Assembly (NCBI RefSeq): GCF_000613865.1
Contig: NZ_BAJU01000018.1
Location: 1-50,276, forward strand
Direction of reading: 5' to 3'
DNA from: Acetobacter okinawensis JCM 25146
Lineage (GTDB): Bacteria; Pseudomonadota; Alphaproteobacteria; Acetobacterales; Acetobacteraceae
Length of the DNA stretch: 50,276 bases
This document shows, piece by piece, positions 18,872-26,177 of the stretch (its first letter is position 1; every line of letters starts with the position of its first letter). Below the pieces are notes generated by a model. That model saw nothing but the letters and a program-made list of their open reading frames with translations, did no database searches and was not told where the DNA came from. A program made the position numbers and the translations under genes.

Positions 18872-19990
18872 TTAGCGGATGATGCCGTGTTCGGTGTGGA
18901 CCACCCAGCTACTGCCGGACTGTGTAATTGCGGTGACCGAGCCCCAACCGTCCAACACGGACCCGGGCTGGACGCGGACCGGTTGGCCCTGAGGGTTTTC
19001 CAGAATGGCGATGTCGGGCGCACCGGCCTGAACGGTGTAATGCGGGCGCGGAGCCGGGTGTTCAGCGGGCGGTGCGTCAGATGGTATGTGATGTGTCGCG
19101 GCAACGTCGCCACTTTTGTGTGCACTGTTTCGTGGCGGCGCCGGTGTCGCCGACGCACTGGTGGTAGCAGCCGGGGCCGCTACCACATGGGCGTTCTGAC
19201 TGGCCTCCAGTGTATCTTCACGGTGGCGCAGTTCGTCGAGCCGGCCGCCGAGGGTGCCTAATCCGGAAACGAGTTGATCGTGCTGAGCATGCTGGCCGGC
19301 GTCGAGTTTTTGTTCGAGCGTGTCGATCCGGTTTGTCATTTCGGTGAGTTTGCGGCTCATTTCCATGAACAACTGATCTTCACCTGAGGTTGTCGACCGC
19401 GTGGATGGCTGTTCCGGTTGAGTGTCAGGAACAGTTGCCTCGGTGCCTGTCGGTGCCGAGGGTGTTGTTAGGGGCTGCACTGCGGGCGTGGATGACGGTG
19501 CGGTGATAGGTGCTACCGCTGCAGGTGTTACTGGGGCGTTGGGGGGTGTTGCGGTGGCTGTGCTCGTTGACGGTATCGTCGCCTGCTTGAGAGCGGCGGC
19601 AGGAGGCGTTCCCAGATCTGGCGGTGTGATGCCCGAACTGTTCGCAGCAGCGCTGCTCGTATCAGTCATTTGTGCTGCCCGTGTTGCGTGTGGGGTAGGG
19701 CTGCGGTGTGATACGGTGTACCACCCCGATGCGCCGATGGCCGGCAGTGCGACAACAGCGACGCCCACCCAAAGGGCTTTTGATCTGGCGATCCGTTGCA
19801 CGATCCCGAGGTCAGATGCAGCCGCAGGTAAGGCCTGTGCAGTGGCGGGGGATGCGGTAGTCGCTAGTGGTTCAACAGGTTTTGGCGCTTCCGACTGGGC
19901 GACCTGTGGCCCGTCTGCGGCTGTGGCCGGTTTGCGTAGCATCGTGACAGACCCGGTTTGGGGTTCTGTGCTCATGGCGAGGGCTCCCAT
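18872..19990 (-). CDS. dotF: DotF/IcmG/TraP-like inner-membrane protein
   Basis: A 372-residue bitopic protein: cytosolic N-terminus of about 70 residues, one transmembrane helix (ALWVGVAVVALPAIGASGW), a long Thr/Pro/Ala-rich periplasmic linker, a coiled coil (FMEMSRKLTEMTNRIDTLEQ onwards) and a small C-terminal beta domain (DIAILENPQGQPVRV ... SWVVHTEHGIIR). This is the DotF/TraP layout. The ATG at 19990 is chosen because AAGGAG lies 6 bases upstream; the ATG at 19975 is an alternative. It is preceded closely by a 45-codon secreted-peptide gene and followed by dotE. Confidence 0.72.
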   Translation of the reverse strand: MGALAMSTEPQTGSVTMLRKPATAADGPQVAQSEAPKPVEPLATTASPATAQALPAAASDLGIVQRIARSKALWVGVAVVALPAIGASGWYTVSHRSPTPHATRAAQMTDTSSAAANSSGITPPDLGTPPAAALKQATIPSTSTATATPPNAPVTPAAVAPITAPSSTPAVQPLTTPSAPTGTEATVPDTQPEQPSTRSTTSGEDQLFMEMSRKLTEMTNRIDTLEQKLDAGQHAQHDQLVSGLGTLGGRLDELRHREDTLEASQNAHVVAAPAATTSASATPAPPRNSAHKSGDVAATHHIPSDAPPAEHPAPRPHYTVQAGAPDIAILENPQGQPVRVQPGSVLDGWGSVTAITQSGSSWVVHTEHGIIR

Positions 19991-20008
19991 GGTAGCTCCT
20001 TGAGGTGA

Positions 20009-20146
20009 TTAGTTAGGTGTCTGCGACGGTGTGACTGAGGGAACGGTGTTCCTCGTCAGCGTCCCAAGGCGTTCGCCAGCCCCGTCGGCATGAGCGGGCG
20101 GTGCAAACGTAGGAAAGGTTGCAAGCATCGCAAAAAGCGTTCTCAT
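20009..20146 (-). CDS. Small secreted peptide, 45 aa
   Basis: A 45-codon gene with an AGAGGA ribosome site 6 bases before its ATG, encoding a signal-peptide-like N-terminus (MRTLFAMLATFPTFAPPAHA) and a 25-residue Thr/Pro-rich tail. It is the first gene after motif site C and lies 18 bases before dotF, so it probably opens the dotF-dotE-icmD-icmJ-dotO transcript. No family is recognised. Two other copies of the motif (D, E) are also followed first by a very small gene. Confidence 0.5.
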   Translation of the reverse strand: MRTLFAMLATFPTFAPPAHADGAGERLGTLTRNTVPSVTPSQTPN

Positions 20147-20175
20147 GAGTGTCCTCTTTCGTGAATGTCTTTTCT

Positions 20176-20199
20176 CAGTATTGCCCATTCGGTTGTGAC
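20176..20199 (-). promoter_or_regulatory. Recurrent promoter-like motif, site C (upstream of the 45-aa orf and dotF)
   Basis: Minus strand GTCACAA (20193-20199), 11-base spacer, ATACTG (20176-20181), just after the dotG stop. The 29-base leader to the ATG at 20146 contains a ribosome site. Confidence 0.65.
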
Positions 20200-20204
20200 G
20201 GCCG

Positions 20205-21498
20205 TCATGGGCGATAGACCGGCTCATCAAAGATGATCCCAAGGCCATCATTCTGTTTGAGTAGTACTGTGGCTTGCTGGGGTGTCTGTTTCTGAATGAT
20301 CTGCCCGAGCTGCTGTCCCATTGTGCCGGCAGCGGCACCCATCTGTTCGCCCAGATTGAGGTGCGTGAAGGACGACATGCCTGAACCGTTGCTGTAATTT
20401 GTCGTGTTGGAATTCATCATGCATTGCCCAGACCTTCGACAAATGATGAGGCCGCAGGCAGGATGATTCGCGTTAAGTTGTGTTCCCGGACGTCGGATGC
20501 GACACCGGCTTCAGCAGTTTTCGGTGACACTGCGTAGCCAGAGACGGAAATAGGGTCCGCATCTCCAATCATCAATTTGTTAAACTTGATGACCAATTTC
20601 TCACTTTTCATCTGAGAGGTTCCGCTGATGCGGGCCTTGGCGAATGGGCCACTGTCGATTTCGACCAGCACATCGGTACCCAGATCGCTATTTGTCGTAA
20701 TAACGGAATGACCGTAAACACCGCGTCCGGCCGGGAGTAGCAATGTGCCCTTGCCATGTCCTGACGCAGCATCACTGGAAAGTGTCGAAGCGCTTCTTGC
20801 CGCGTCTGTTGCCGCCGCAGGGACGGGTGCTGCTGTCGGCGTGAACGTCGCCGGGGAAGCGGCTGCCGCCTGAAAACCATTCGCACCAGAGCCAGCCCGA
20901 CCGCGTTCAGCGCCGGGCACTTCGACGGAGACCGATGCTCTACCGGACCACGCGGCAATCAGTTCCATCTGCGCACGTTCGGACATCTGCCCCGGTTCTG
21001 GAGGTTTTTCAGCGGGAGATGTATTGAAATGGCCCATTTGCGCACGAGGAGGCCCGGGTGTGACGGATGTCGCCGGGGCCGCAGGTTGAGGGGGTGCTGC
21101 GTGGTGTTCTGGAGGCGGCGCAGGTGGTGGGGATTTCTGGGCGCTTTCAGGAGTGTCGCCGATTTCTGCAACAGCTCCCTGTGGATCGGGCAAATCCTGA
21201 CCGGAAAGCGCGCTGGTATAAGATTTCCCGGCCTTCCATGCTGCCTGCGATGCCTGTTCGTCGCGCTTGCGTGCCAATTCGTCCATGGTTTTGGAATGAT
21301 TGGACCGCCAGCGGGGCTTTTCATGTCAGGGTGCGTAATCTGTGCGGATTCAGGAGCGTGGGTGGTGGGGCCGAATAAAAAATAACTTCCCACCAAAATC
21401 GTAAGAAGACCGCCGCCAACCCATGGAAGCAGCCTGCGAACACCGTCGAATGAGGATTTGAGCGATTCCAGACCGCGGTTCTGTGGTTCGTTGCTCAC
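20205..21498 (-). pseudogene. dotG: DotG/IcmE/TraO-like core protein (VirB10 type), frame-disrupted twice
   Basis: Three pieces add up to about 430 residues, the size of IncI TraO. Piece one (start 21498) holds the transmembrane helix LLPWVGGGLLTILVGSYFLF and a short periplasmic start. Piece two begins one frame back (MDELARKRDEQ at 21286) and carries a Pro-rich linker and the beta-barrel domain, ending EGLGNA. Piece three (71 codons from 20420) resumes one frame back and carries the last strands (ATVLLKQNDGLGIIFDEP) expected at the C-terminus of a TrbI/VirB10 fold. One extra A in the AAAA run (plus-strand TTTT 21289-21292) repairs the first break, and one base near 20421 the second. Both junctions overlap an ATG, so coupled translation of fragments cannot be excluded. 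Confidence 0.72.
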
Positions 21499-22442
21499 GG
21501 GCCGTCCTCCTGTACGGACACCGGAACAAGACGCTCGCCTATCGACACCAGGAGCCGCGAAGAAAACGGTGCGGCATACGCCGTCACGTCAAACTCGCTA
21601 ACATGCGCAGTTGCCGCCGGTGAGGATAGTTCGAAGGTCGTGCGTATATACATGGTATTTTTCAGTTTCCATGCGCGTAAACGATCTGCGCTTACACCAG
21701 AGACCAGCAGGGGAACCGCTTCCATGGGCGGAGTGCCATCGAGCAGATTGTTCAGGATGGGGTCAGAAGTATCCGGGACGGTGCCAAGCATTGATGCCTG
21801 ATCCTTGGCGTTTGGCCCCCTTTTGGTGATCTTTACGGTGAGATCGGCGTCATACGACCCTGTGCCTGCGACAATCATGAAGCTGATGGGTTTGGGAGCG
21901 TCCTTGAGCGTGACCAACAGGCCGCCGCGGGGGTAGCGCGTTATTGGCGAGATCTGCAGGATATTGGAACCTGGCTGCGGAACACAGGCATTGATGCCGA
22001 CGGCGCGGATGGGCGACTTGTCGCTGCCTTTGCCGTCTCCATCGCAGTTGGACGCTTTGTTAGTCGCAATATCCCACGCGATTGGCCATGGCTGACCAGT
22101 CGCATCCAGAAAGGTGATGGCGGCCGGGTAGCCCTGTGCAAGGCGTACGATGGGGATTTGTGCCCCCGGTTCGAACGACACATTCAGCGACCTTGAGGCG
22201 GGGCTGGCGAGTGTGTGCGGGTCGTCTTCCGCATCAAGGGCTCTCTGACCAGCGTCGTAGCGATCGTAAAGATTTTCCCGCACAGAGGGAGGCGGTGGCA
22301 GTGATCCAGCATAGATAGGATCAATGTGATCTTTGTCCCGATCGTCCGGGATACCGTTCTGTCGGGACTGTGCGCACGCTACAGAGGTCGCGCAGAGCAG
22401 CATGCCCATCATGAGCACGAGAGACATCCTGTTTCGGTGCAT
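21495..22442 (-). CDS. dotH: DotH/IcmK/TraN-like outer-membrane channel protein
   Basis: A 315-residue exported protein with a signal peptide (VLMMGMLLCATSVACAQ), a variable linker, then the DotH domain. Recognisable stretches are ARSLNVSFEPG-type start, IVRLAQGYPAAITFLDATGQ-PWPI, RYPRGGLLVTL and a C-terminal beta segment. DotH forms the outer-membrane ring with DotC/DotD and, structurally, is the type IVB counterpart of VirB9. It is coupled to dotI upstream (overlap at 22442) and dotG downstream (ATGA). Confidence 0.8.
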   Translation of the reverse strand: MHRNRMSLVLMMGMLLCATSVACAQSRQNGIPDDRDKDHIDPIYAGSLPPPPSVRENLYDRYDAGQRALDAEDDPHTLASPASRSLNVSFEPGAQIPIVRLAQGYPAAITFLDATGQPWPIAWDIATNKASNCDGDGKGSDKSPIRAVGINACVPQPGSNILQISPITRYPRGGLLVTLKDAPKPISFMIVAGTGSYDADLTVKITKRGPNAKDQASMLGTVPDTSDPILNNLLDGTPPMEAVPLLVSGVSADRLRAWKLKNTMYIRTTFELSSPAATAHVSEFDVTAYAAPFSSRLLVSIGERLVPVSVQEDGP

Positions 22443-23080
22443 CAGGATGTCGCCTTGGGAGCATTTAGCTGAGTGATAATCAGTCCGCCGGGATGAAGGG
22501 GATCATTTGTCCTTTGGATAGTTACTCTGACGGCCAGAACATCAGTTTTTTCACCGGCAGCGTTGGTCCATTTCAGGTACATTGGAAAGACGACATGCCA
22601 CTCGAACGCACCCTGCCGGTTCAGCCCGGAACTTTCGATGCTGGCTGCAGTCTTGATAGCGGCCGTCAGGAGAACCTGTTTCGTGCGGATGAACTCGATA
22701 TTCCCCGGCCCTTGAAATGCCGCCGCCCAGCTGTTCCAAGCGTCGCTGGTGAAATCTCCTGCACAACTGTCAAGATGTTTCCCATAATCAAGATAATTGA
22801 ACGTATAGAGGTTAGTGATCTTGTCGGTGGCCCAGTTCATGATCTGAGAGTCCGTAAAGTACGGTTGATCGGTTACGATCAGTTCGCGAGGCTTTCCGAA
22901 AGGGTCATGGTAGATGTGCTGGGGCTTTGGTCTGTGTGTGACCTCGTACAAAAGGGCTGATGATACAGTGCAACTTTCGCAAAGTGCGGCTAGCAGGGCT
23001 ATACATACATAGCGGATGACCTGCCGGGCAAAGGCGGGGTCATTGAGCCGTCTGGTTACGGCGTCATAGGTATTGCGCAT
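22442..23080 (-). CDS. dotI: DotI/IcmL/TraM-like inner-membrane protein
   Basis: A 212-residue bitopic protein: short cytosolic N-terminus, one transmembrane helix (VIRYVCIALLAALCESC), then a periplasmic NTF2-like domain (PYFTDSQIMNWATDKITNLYTFNYLDYGKHL ... VTIQRTNDPLHPGGLIITQL in two blocks). The W-A-xx-xx-xxx-Y-xFNY-xxY block is typical of DotI/TraM, which forms a ring in the inner-membrane part of the channel. It follows the DNA-binding protein gene by 3 bases and overlaps dotH. Confidence 0.83.
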   Translation of the reverse strand: MRNTYDAVTRRLNDPAFARQVIRYVCIALLAALCESCTVSSALLYEVTHRPKPQHIYHDPFGKPRELIVTDQPYFTDSQIMNWATDKITNLYTFNYLDYGKHLDSCAGDFTSDAWNSWAAAFQGPGNIEFIRTKQVLLTAAIKTAASIESSGLNRQGAFEWHVVFPMYLKWTNAAGEKTDVLAVRVTIQRTNDPLHPGGLIITQLNAPKATS

Positions 23081-23083
23081 GGT

Positions 23084-23971
23084 TCAGGCGAGGCAGTCGG
23101 TGTTGAAGGCATGTGAAACATACTCACCGACACTTTCCAGAGTGCCATGGTGGCGCGCGATAAACAGTTTCCCGAGGAAACTATAATGAATTTTCTTTAC
23201 ATCGCGGGGTCGGACGAAAAATGGACGTCCTGTAATTTTGCAGATTTTTCGGATTATCTGGCTGGCAATTGTATCATTAACGGGAACGTCCTGAGGGCTG
23301 CCCTGCGGGATGGTATGCTTAAGGGTCAGGCCCGCGCGTTCTGGTAGTCCGGCACGTCGTGCTGCTTCTGAGACGGCAGTACGCTTGAGGCCCAGCATTT
23401 GGGCGATGCATGTGACGGAAAACAGGCGTTTCCAGAGATCGGCGAGAAGATCAATCGCCGTGCCATCCCATATGAGTCGCCCGGAAGATGTACGACGGAT
23501 GGAGGAAAAATAATCAGAAAACGCGTGATGGCAACTTGAAGTTATCCCAGATTGTGCGGGGGGGGGGGCGTCAATGCAAAGGCGGGCGTTAGCCGCCCGA
23601 CCGCGTAGCGGTCGCCGCAGCCCAAGGCGTTGAGCCTTGCGGCGTACGGCACCAAGTGTACGTCCGATCAGTTTTGAAATGAACGGAACTTCAGTGGCAG
23701 TTGGATAGGAGCGGGCGAGATAAATCTCTTCATCGCTAGACCACCCACCCCGCGTTGTCGCCGGGTTCGGAAAGCCTGTTCCCCCTCCCTTATGAGGTGA
23801 AGGGGCGAACAACCACGACAATTGCGTGGATGGGGTCGTTCTCCTGAGCAGGCTCTGCACTATATGGGCTCCAGCAATGTCGAGATCGAATATCTGTTCA
23901 CCGTTATCATAACGGAATCGTTTTACGCATCTGTTTTTATCTGTTTTGTACAGCAGCCTATGGAAACCCAA
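23084..23971 (-). CDS. Putative DNA-binding protein with two SANT/GcrA-like helix-turn-helix segments
   Basis: Up to 295 residues from the ATG at 23971. A first tri-helical segment at about 76-115 has the Trp/Glu pattern of Myb/SANT or GcrA-like domains (GGWSSDEEIYLARSYP, then IGRTLGAVRRKAQRLGL). A second (LIWDGTAIDLLADLWKRLF ... MLGLKRTAVSEAARRAGL) follows at about 170-210. A Cys-containing C-terminal part follows with no recognised domain. The two segments are separated by a run of 11 C in the coding strand. It heads the dotI-dotH-dotG run, 3 bases upstream of dotI, so it may regulate the cluster; that role is inferred from position. The first 60 residues are doubtful and a later start is possible. 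Confidence 0.5.
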   Translation of the reverse strand: MGFHRLLYKTDKNRCVKRFRYDNGEQIFDLDIAGAHIVQSLLRRTTPSTQLSWLFAPSPHKGGGTGFPNPATTRGGWSSDEEIYLARSYPTATEVPFISKLIGRTLGAVRRKAQRLGLRRPLRGRAANARLCIDAPPPAQSGITSSCHHAFSDYFSSIRRTSSGRLIWDGTAIDLLADLWKRLFSVTCIAQMLGLKRTAVSEAARRAGLPERAGLTLKHTIPQGSPQDVPVNDTIASQIIRKICKITGRPFFVRPRDVKKIHYSFLGKLFIARHHGTLESVGEYVSHAFNTDCLA

Positions 23972-24216
23972 GTTTTAAAGATTGAAGGTATATTACCGTT
24001 TTCTGCCTCGCCTAACATTTTGTCCGCCCTGCTCTGTACTGCGCGCATAGCTAAAACGGCGCTTTATGACTTCAAGCCCCTTAAAAGTGAGGCACCTTTA
24101 TTGCTGTTCAGGGAGAGACACATTGGGCTCTCCTGGATGCCAGAAACAGTCCATAGAATATCTCCTTTATAGATGTGCTTTTTTTTTGAGGAACATTCTG
24201 GCGAACCCCAACCGGC

Positions 24217-24240
24217 GTCACAACGGCTGAGCGCATACTG
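24217..24240 (+). promoter_or_regulatory. Recurrent promoter-like motif, site D (upstream of the plus-strand transfer operon)
   Basis: GTCACAA (24217-24223), 11-base spacer, ATACTG (24235-24240), 29 bases before the ATG of the 52-aa orf. It heads the traW-646aa-dotA operon. The rest of the 23972-24216 gap holds a run of nine T (24180-24188), GAAC-N8-GAAC (24191-24206) and no convincing gene. Confidence 0.65.
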
Positions 24241-24269
24241 ACTTTGTGAAACATCACAAGGACAGACTT

Positions 24270-24428
24270 ATGACCGTTCAAAAGCCACAGGCGAAACCGA
24301 CGTCAGGCACTCCAGAGTGGCTCACACCAGCTTATGCCGGGCGTATTCTTAGCGGCATCCGCTTTCCGGGCGACAGCCCTCCTCCTGCCGCCTCGGCTCC
24401 TGCAGCCCCGCAGGGGGAAGCAACATGA
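24270..24428 (+). CDS. Small protein, 52 aa, first gene of the plus-strand transfer operon
   Basis: 52 codons from an ATG preceded by ACAAGGAC at a good distance; the GTG at 24246 is a weaker start. The sequence is polar with a Pro/Ala-rich tail and a central stretch EWLTPAYAGRILSGIRFPGD, and has no signal peptide. The stop overlaps the next start (ATGA), so it is translated with the 184-aa exported protein. No family is recognised. Confidence 0.5.
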   Translation: MTVQKPQAKPTSGTPEWLTPAYAGRILSGIRFPGDSPPPAASAPAAPQGEAT

Positions 24429-24979
24429 TGAAATGGGGGCGCATGCCATGCCTGTCGCTTCCCGCTCTCATCGGCCTGATGTTGTGCGCAAATGTCGCTT
24501 CAGCCGCATCTGAAGGCTGTCAGGCGCTCGTTCAGGCGGCAGCAACGGGTGCGGCTGCCCAGATGAAGGCTGATGATGCGCTTATCCACCAGCCAGAGTC
24601 CGTGACCAAATTCACTTGTCTCGACAGTTTCTTCAATGGTGTCGGATTGGACATGCTTACCAGCGGGCTTGATGTGTCGTCCATCGCGCAAAGCACCATG
24701 GGGAAAATCTGCTCTGAGGTCAGCTCGGCCTGGAGCAGTTTGGAAGGGTCAGCAGAATGCGGGCTTACACTGACGGGGCCAGATAATAACTTCGACCTTG
24801 GTCTGGGTACGGGAACAGTCTGTCCAACGCTTAGTTTTGGCGGCGGCGGCGACACGCTGATTAACAGTGGAACAAACGGTTCTGGTTCCAATAACTGGGA
24901 CGTGAGCGGCTCCACGCAATTACCTGATGGCTACTCGCTCGGTGATGCGGCCACGGCTTTTGGCCTTGCGGGGGAGTAA
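24425..24979 (+). CDS. Exported cysteine-containing transfer protein, 184 aa
   Basis: A signal peptide (LSLPALIGLMLCANVASA) precedes a mature part of about 155 residues with several Cys (CQAL, FTCLDSFFNG, GKICSEV, AECGL, GTVCP) and a Gly/Asn-rich tail. The position before the TraW-like gene equals that of traV in IncI plasmids, but no sequence match to TraV can be claimed. The FTCLDSFFNGVGLDML stretch looks like a conserved core. Probably a periplasmic component of the transfer channel. Confidence 0.6.
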   Translation: MMKWGRMPCLSLPALIGLMLCANVASAASEGCQALVQAAATGAAAQMKADDALIHQPESVTKFTCLDSFFNGVGLDMLTSGLDVSSIAQSTMGKICSEVSSAWSSLEGSAECGLTLTGPDNNFDLGLGTGTVCPTLSFGGGGDTLINSGTNGSGSNNWDVSGSTQLPDGYSLGDAATAFGLAGE

Positions 24980-24985
24980 TTGATT

Positions 24986-26161
24986 ATGTCCCGCTTTTCT
25001 TCACGTCTGGCGTCGGCTGCCATGCTGATCGCCGCTTTTGGTATGGGGCAACTCTTCGCGCCCACACCCGCACGGGCCTTTGGTATTGATATCGGTCCCA
25101 TTCTGGCAGCGATTAGCGCAGCTCAGAGCGCTCTGAGTACGGCCACGAATACGGCTAAACAAGTGCTGAACAATACTCTTGGCGGGATTGATGGTGATCT
25201 TGGAAAGGGGTTCGGCCAACTCACCAACTACATGAAGGGGCAGGTTGGTGCGCAGCAGCAGATTGCTGATGCCAATAACATGGTGCACGCGGAGCTGGCC
25301 AAAGAAGTTCGCCATGCGGAAATTCAGGATCTGCATGCGGTCAACCGTCAGGACTGCCTGAACCTCGAAGGGGGGCAGGCACAGATTGTCGCCGCCCGTA
25401 AGTCTGATGATGTTGCTCTTGCACTGGACGTTACAAAGGGCCAACGCACGCGTGCCGAAAAAGGCACGCCGTCCTGGGTTGGTGGCGGCCAAGGGGCGCA
25501 GGCCAACAACAATGCTCATTTCGGCAAATACTGCGACGATGCCGAGGCTGACGCTGGTCTGTGCTCCCTGCCCACCAACACCACCATGAAGGGGGCAGAT
25601 CAGGCCGCAACAAGTATGTTTACTCCGCTTGTTTATACCGGTCAGGAGGCGATTGATCGGGCCAATGCCTATGCGGTCACCCTGATTGAACCGGTTGCGC
25701 CTGCTGCCCAACGCGGGAGTGCCATTACATCGACGCAGGGGCAGCAGCTCATGCCGTTCCGCCGCTCCTATAATGCGGCGATGCACCTGTCACACATGAT
25801 TGTCGACCATGTGCTCAGCCAACGCGCTGAGACCGTCACGCTGACAGCCGCGCAGAAAGCCGAAGCCCAGCGTGAAGGGATTACGGTGACCGATAAGGGG
25901 TCATCGTGGGAGGAGACCGAACTGGAGGTGAACCGGAAGTATTCCGGTACGGACTGGCAGGCCGATCTGCAGGCCATGTCGTCGGACAAGTCAGTCCTGA
26001 TCCAGATCGCGCTGCTCGATGCACAGCGCAATTACCTGCTGTGGAACTCTTACAAGCTACAGGAAATGACTGCCGTCGCCGAGGCCAAACGCCTCGCTAT
26101 CGAGGCTGACGACGCGCTCAGTCGCCATTCTGCCGGCGCCCTGCCGGTTCCTAATCTGTAA
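24986..26161 (+). CDS. TraW/IcmX-position exported protein, 391 aa
   Basis: A signal peptide (LASAAMLIAAFGMGQLF...ARA) precedes a mostly helical periplasmic protein with Ala/Gln-rich segments. The ATG at 24986 is chosen because GGGGGAG lies about 9 bases before it. Length and place between the 184-aa gene and dotA match TraW of IncI (IcmX in Legionella), a periplasmic protein required for transfer. Conserved-looking blocks are PFRRSYNAAMHLSHMIVDHVL and LIQIALLDAQRNYLLWNSYK. The assignment rests mainly on synteny and size. Confidence 0.55.
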   Translation: MSRFSSRLASAAMLIAAFGMGQLFAPTPARAFGIDIGPILAAISAAQSALSTATNTAKQVLNNTLGGIDGDLGKGFGQLTNYMKGQVGAQQQIADANNMVHAELAKEVRHAEIQDLHAVNRQDCLNLEGGQAQIVAARKSDDVALALDVTKGQRTRAEKGTPSWVGGGQGAQANNNAHFGKYCDDAEADAGLCSLPTNTTMKGADQAATSMFTPLVYTGQEAIDRANAYAVTLIEPVAPAAQRGSAITSTQGQQLMPFRRSYNAAMHLSHMIVDHVLSQRAETVTLTAAQKAEAQREGITVTDKGSSWEETELEVNRKYSGTDWQADLQAMSSDKSVLIQIALLDAQRNYLLWNSYKLQEMTAVAEAKRLAIEADDALSRHSAGALPVPNL

Positions 26162-26177
26162 ATACAAAGGAAACACC

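Noticed and set aside
21284..21292. Programmed -1 frameshifting in dotG at the AAAA run
   Set aside because: No proper X-XXY-YYZ slippery heptamer or downstream pseudoknot was seen, and several other genes have similar breaks without slippery sites.
23822..24172. Plus-strand open frame of 116 codons in the divergent gap
   Set aside because: It overlaps the start of the minus-strand regulator-like gene, has no ribosome site and no recognisable protein features.
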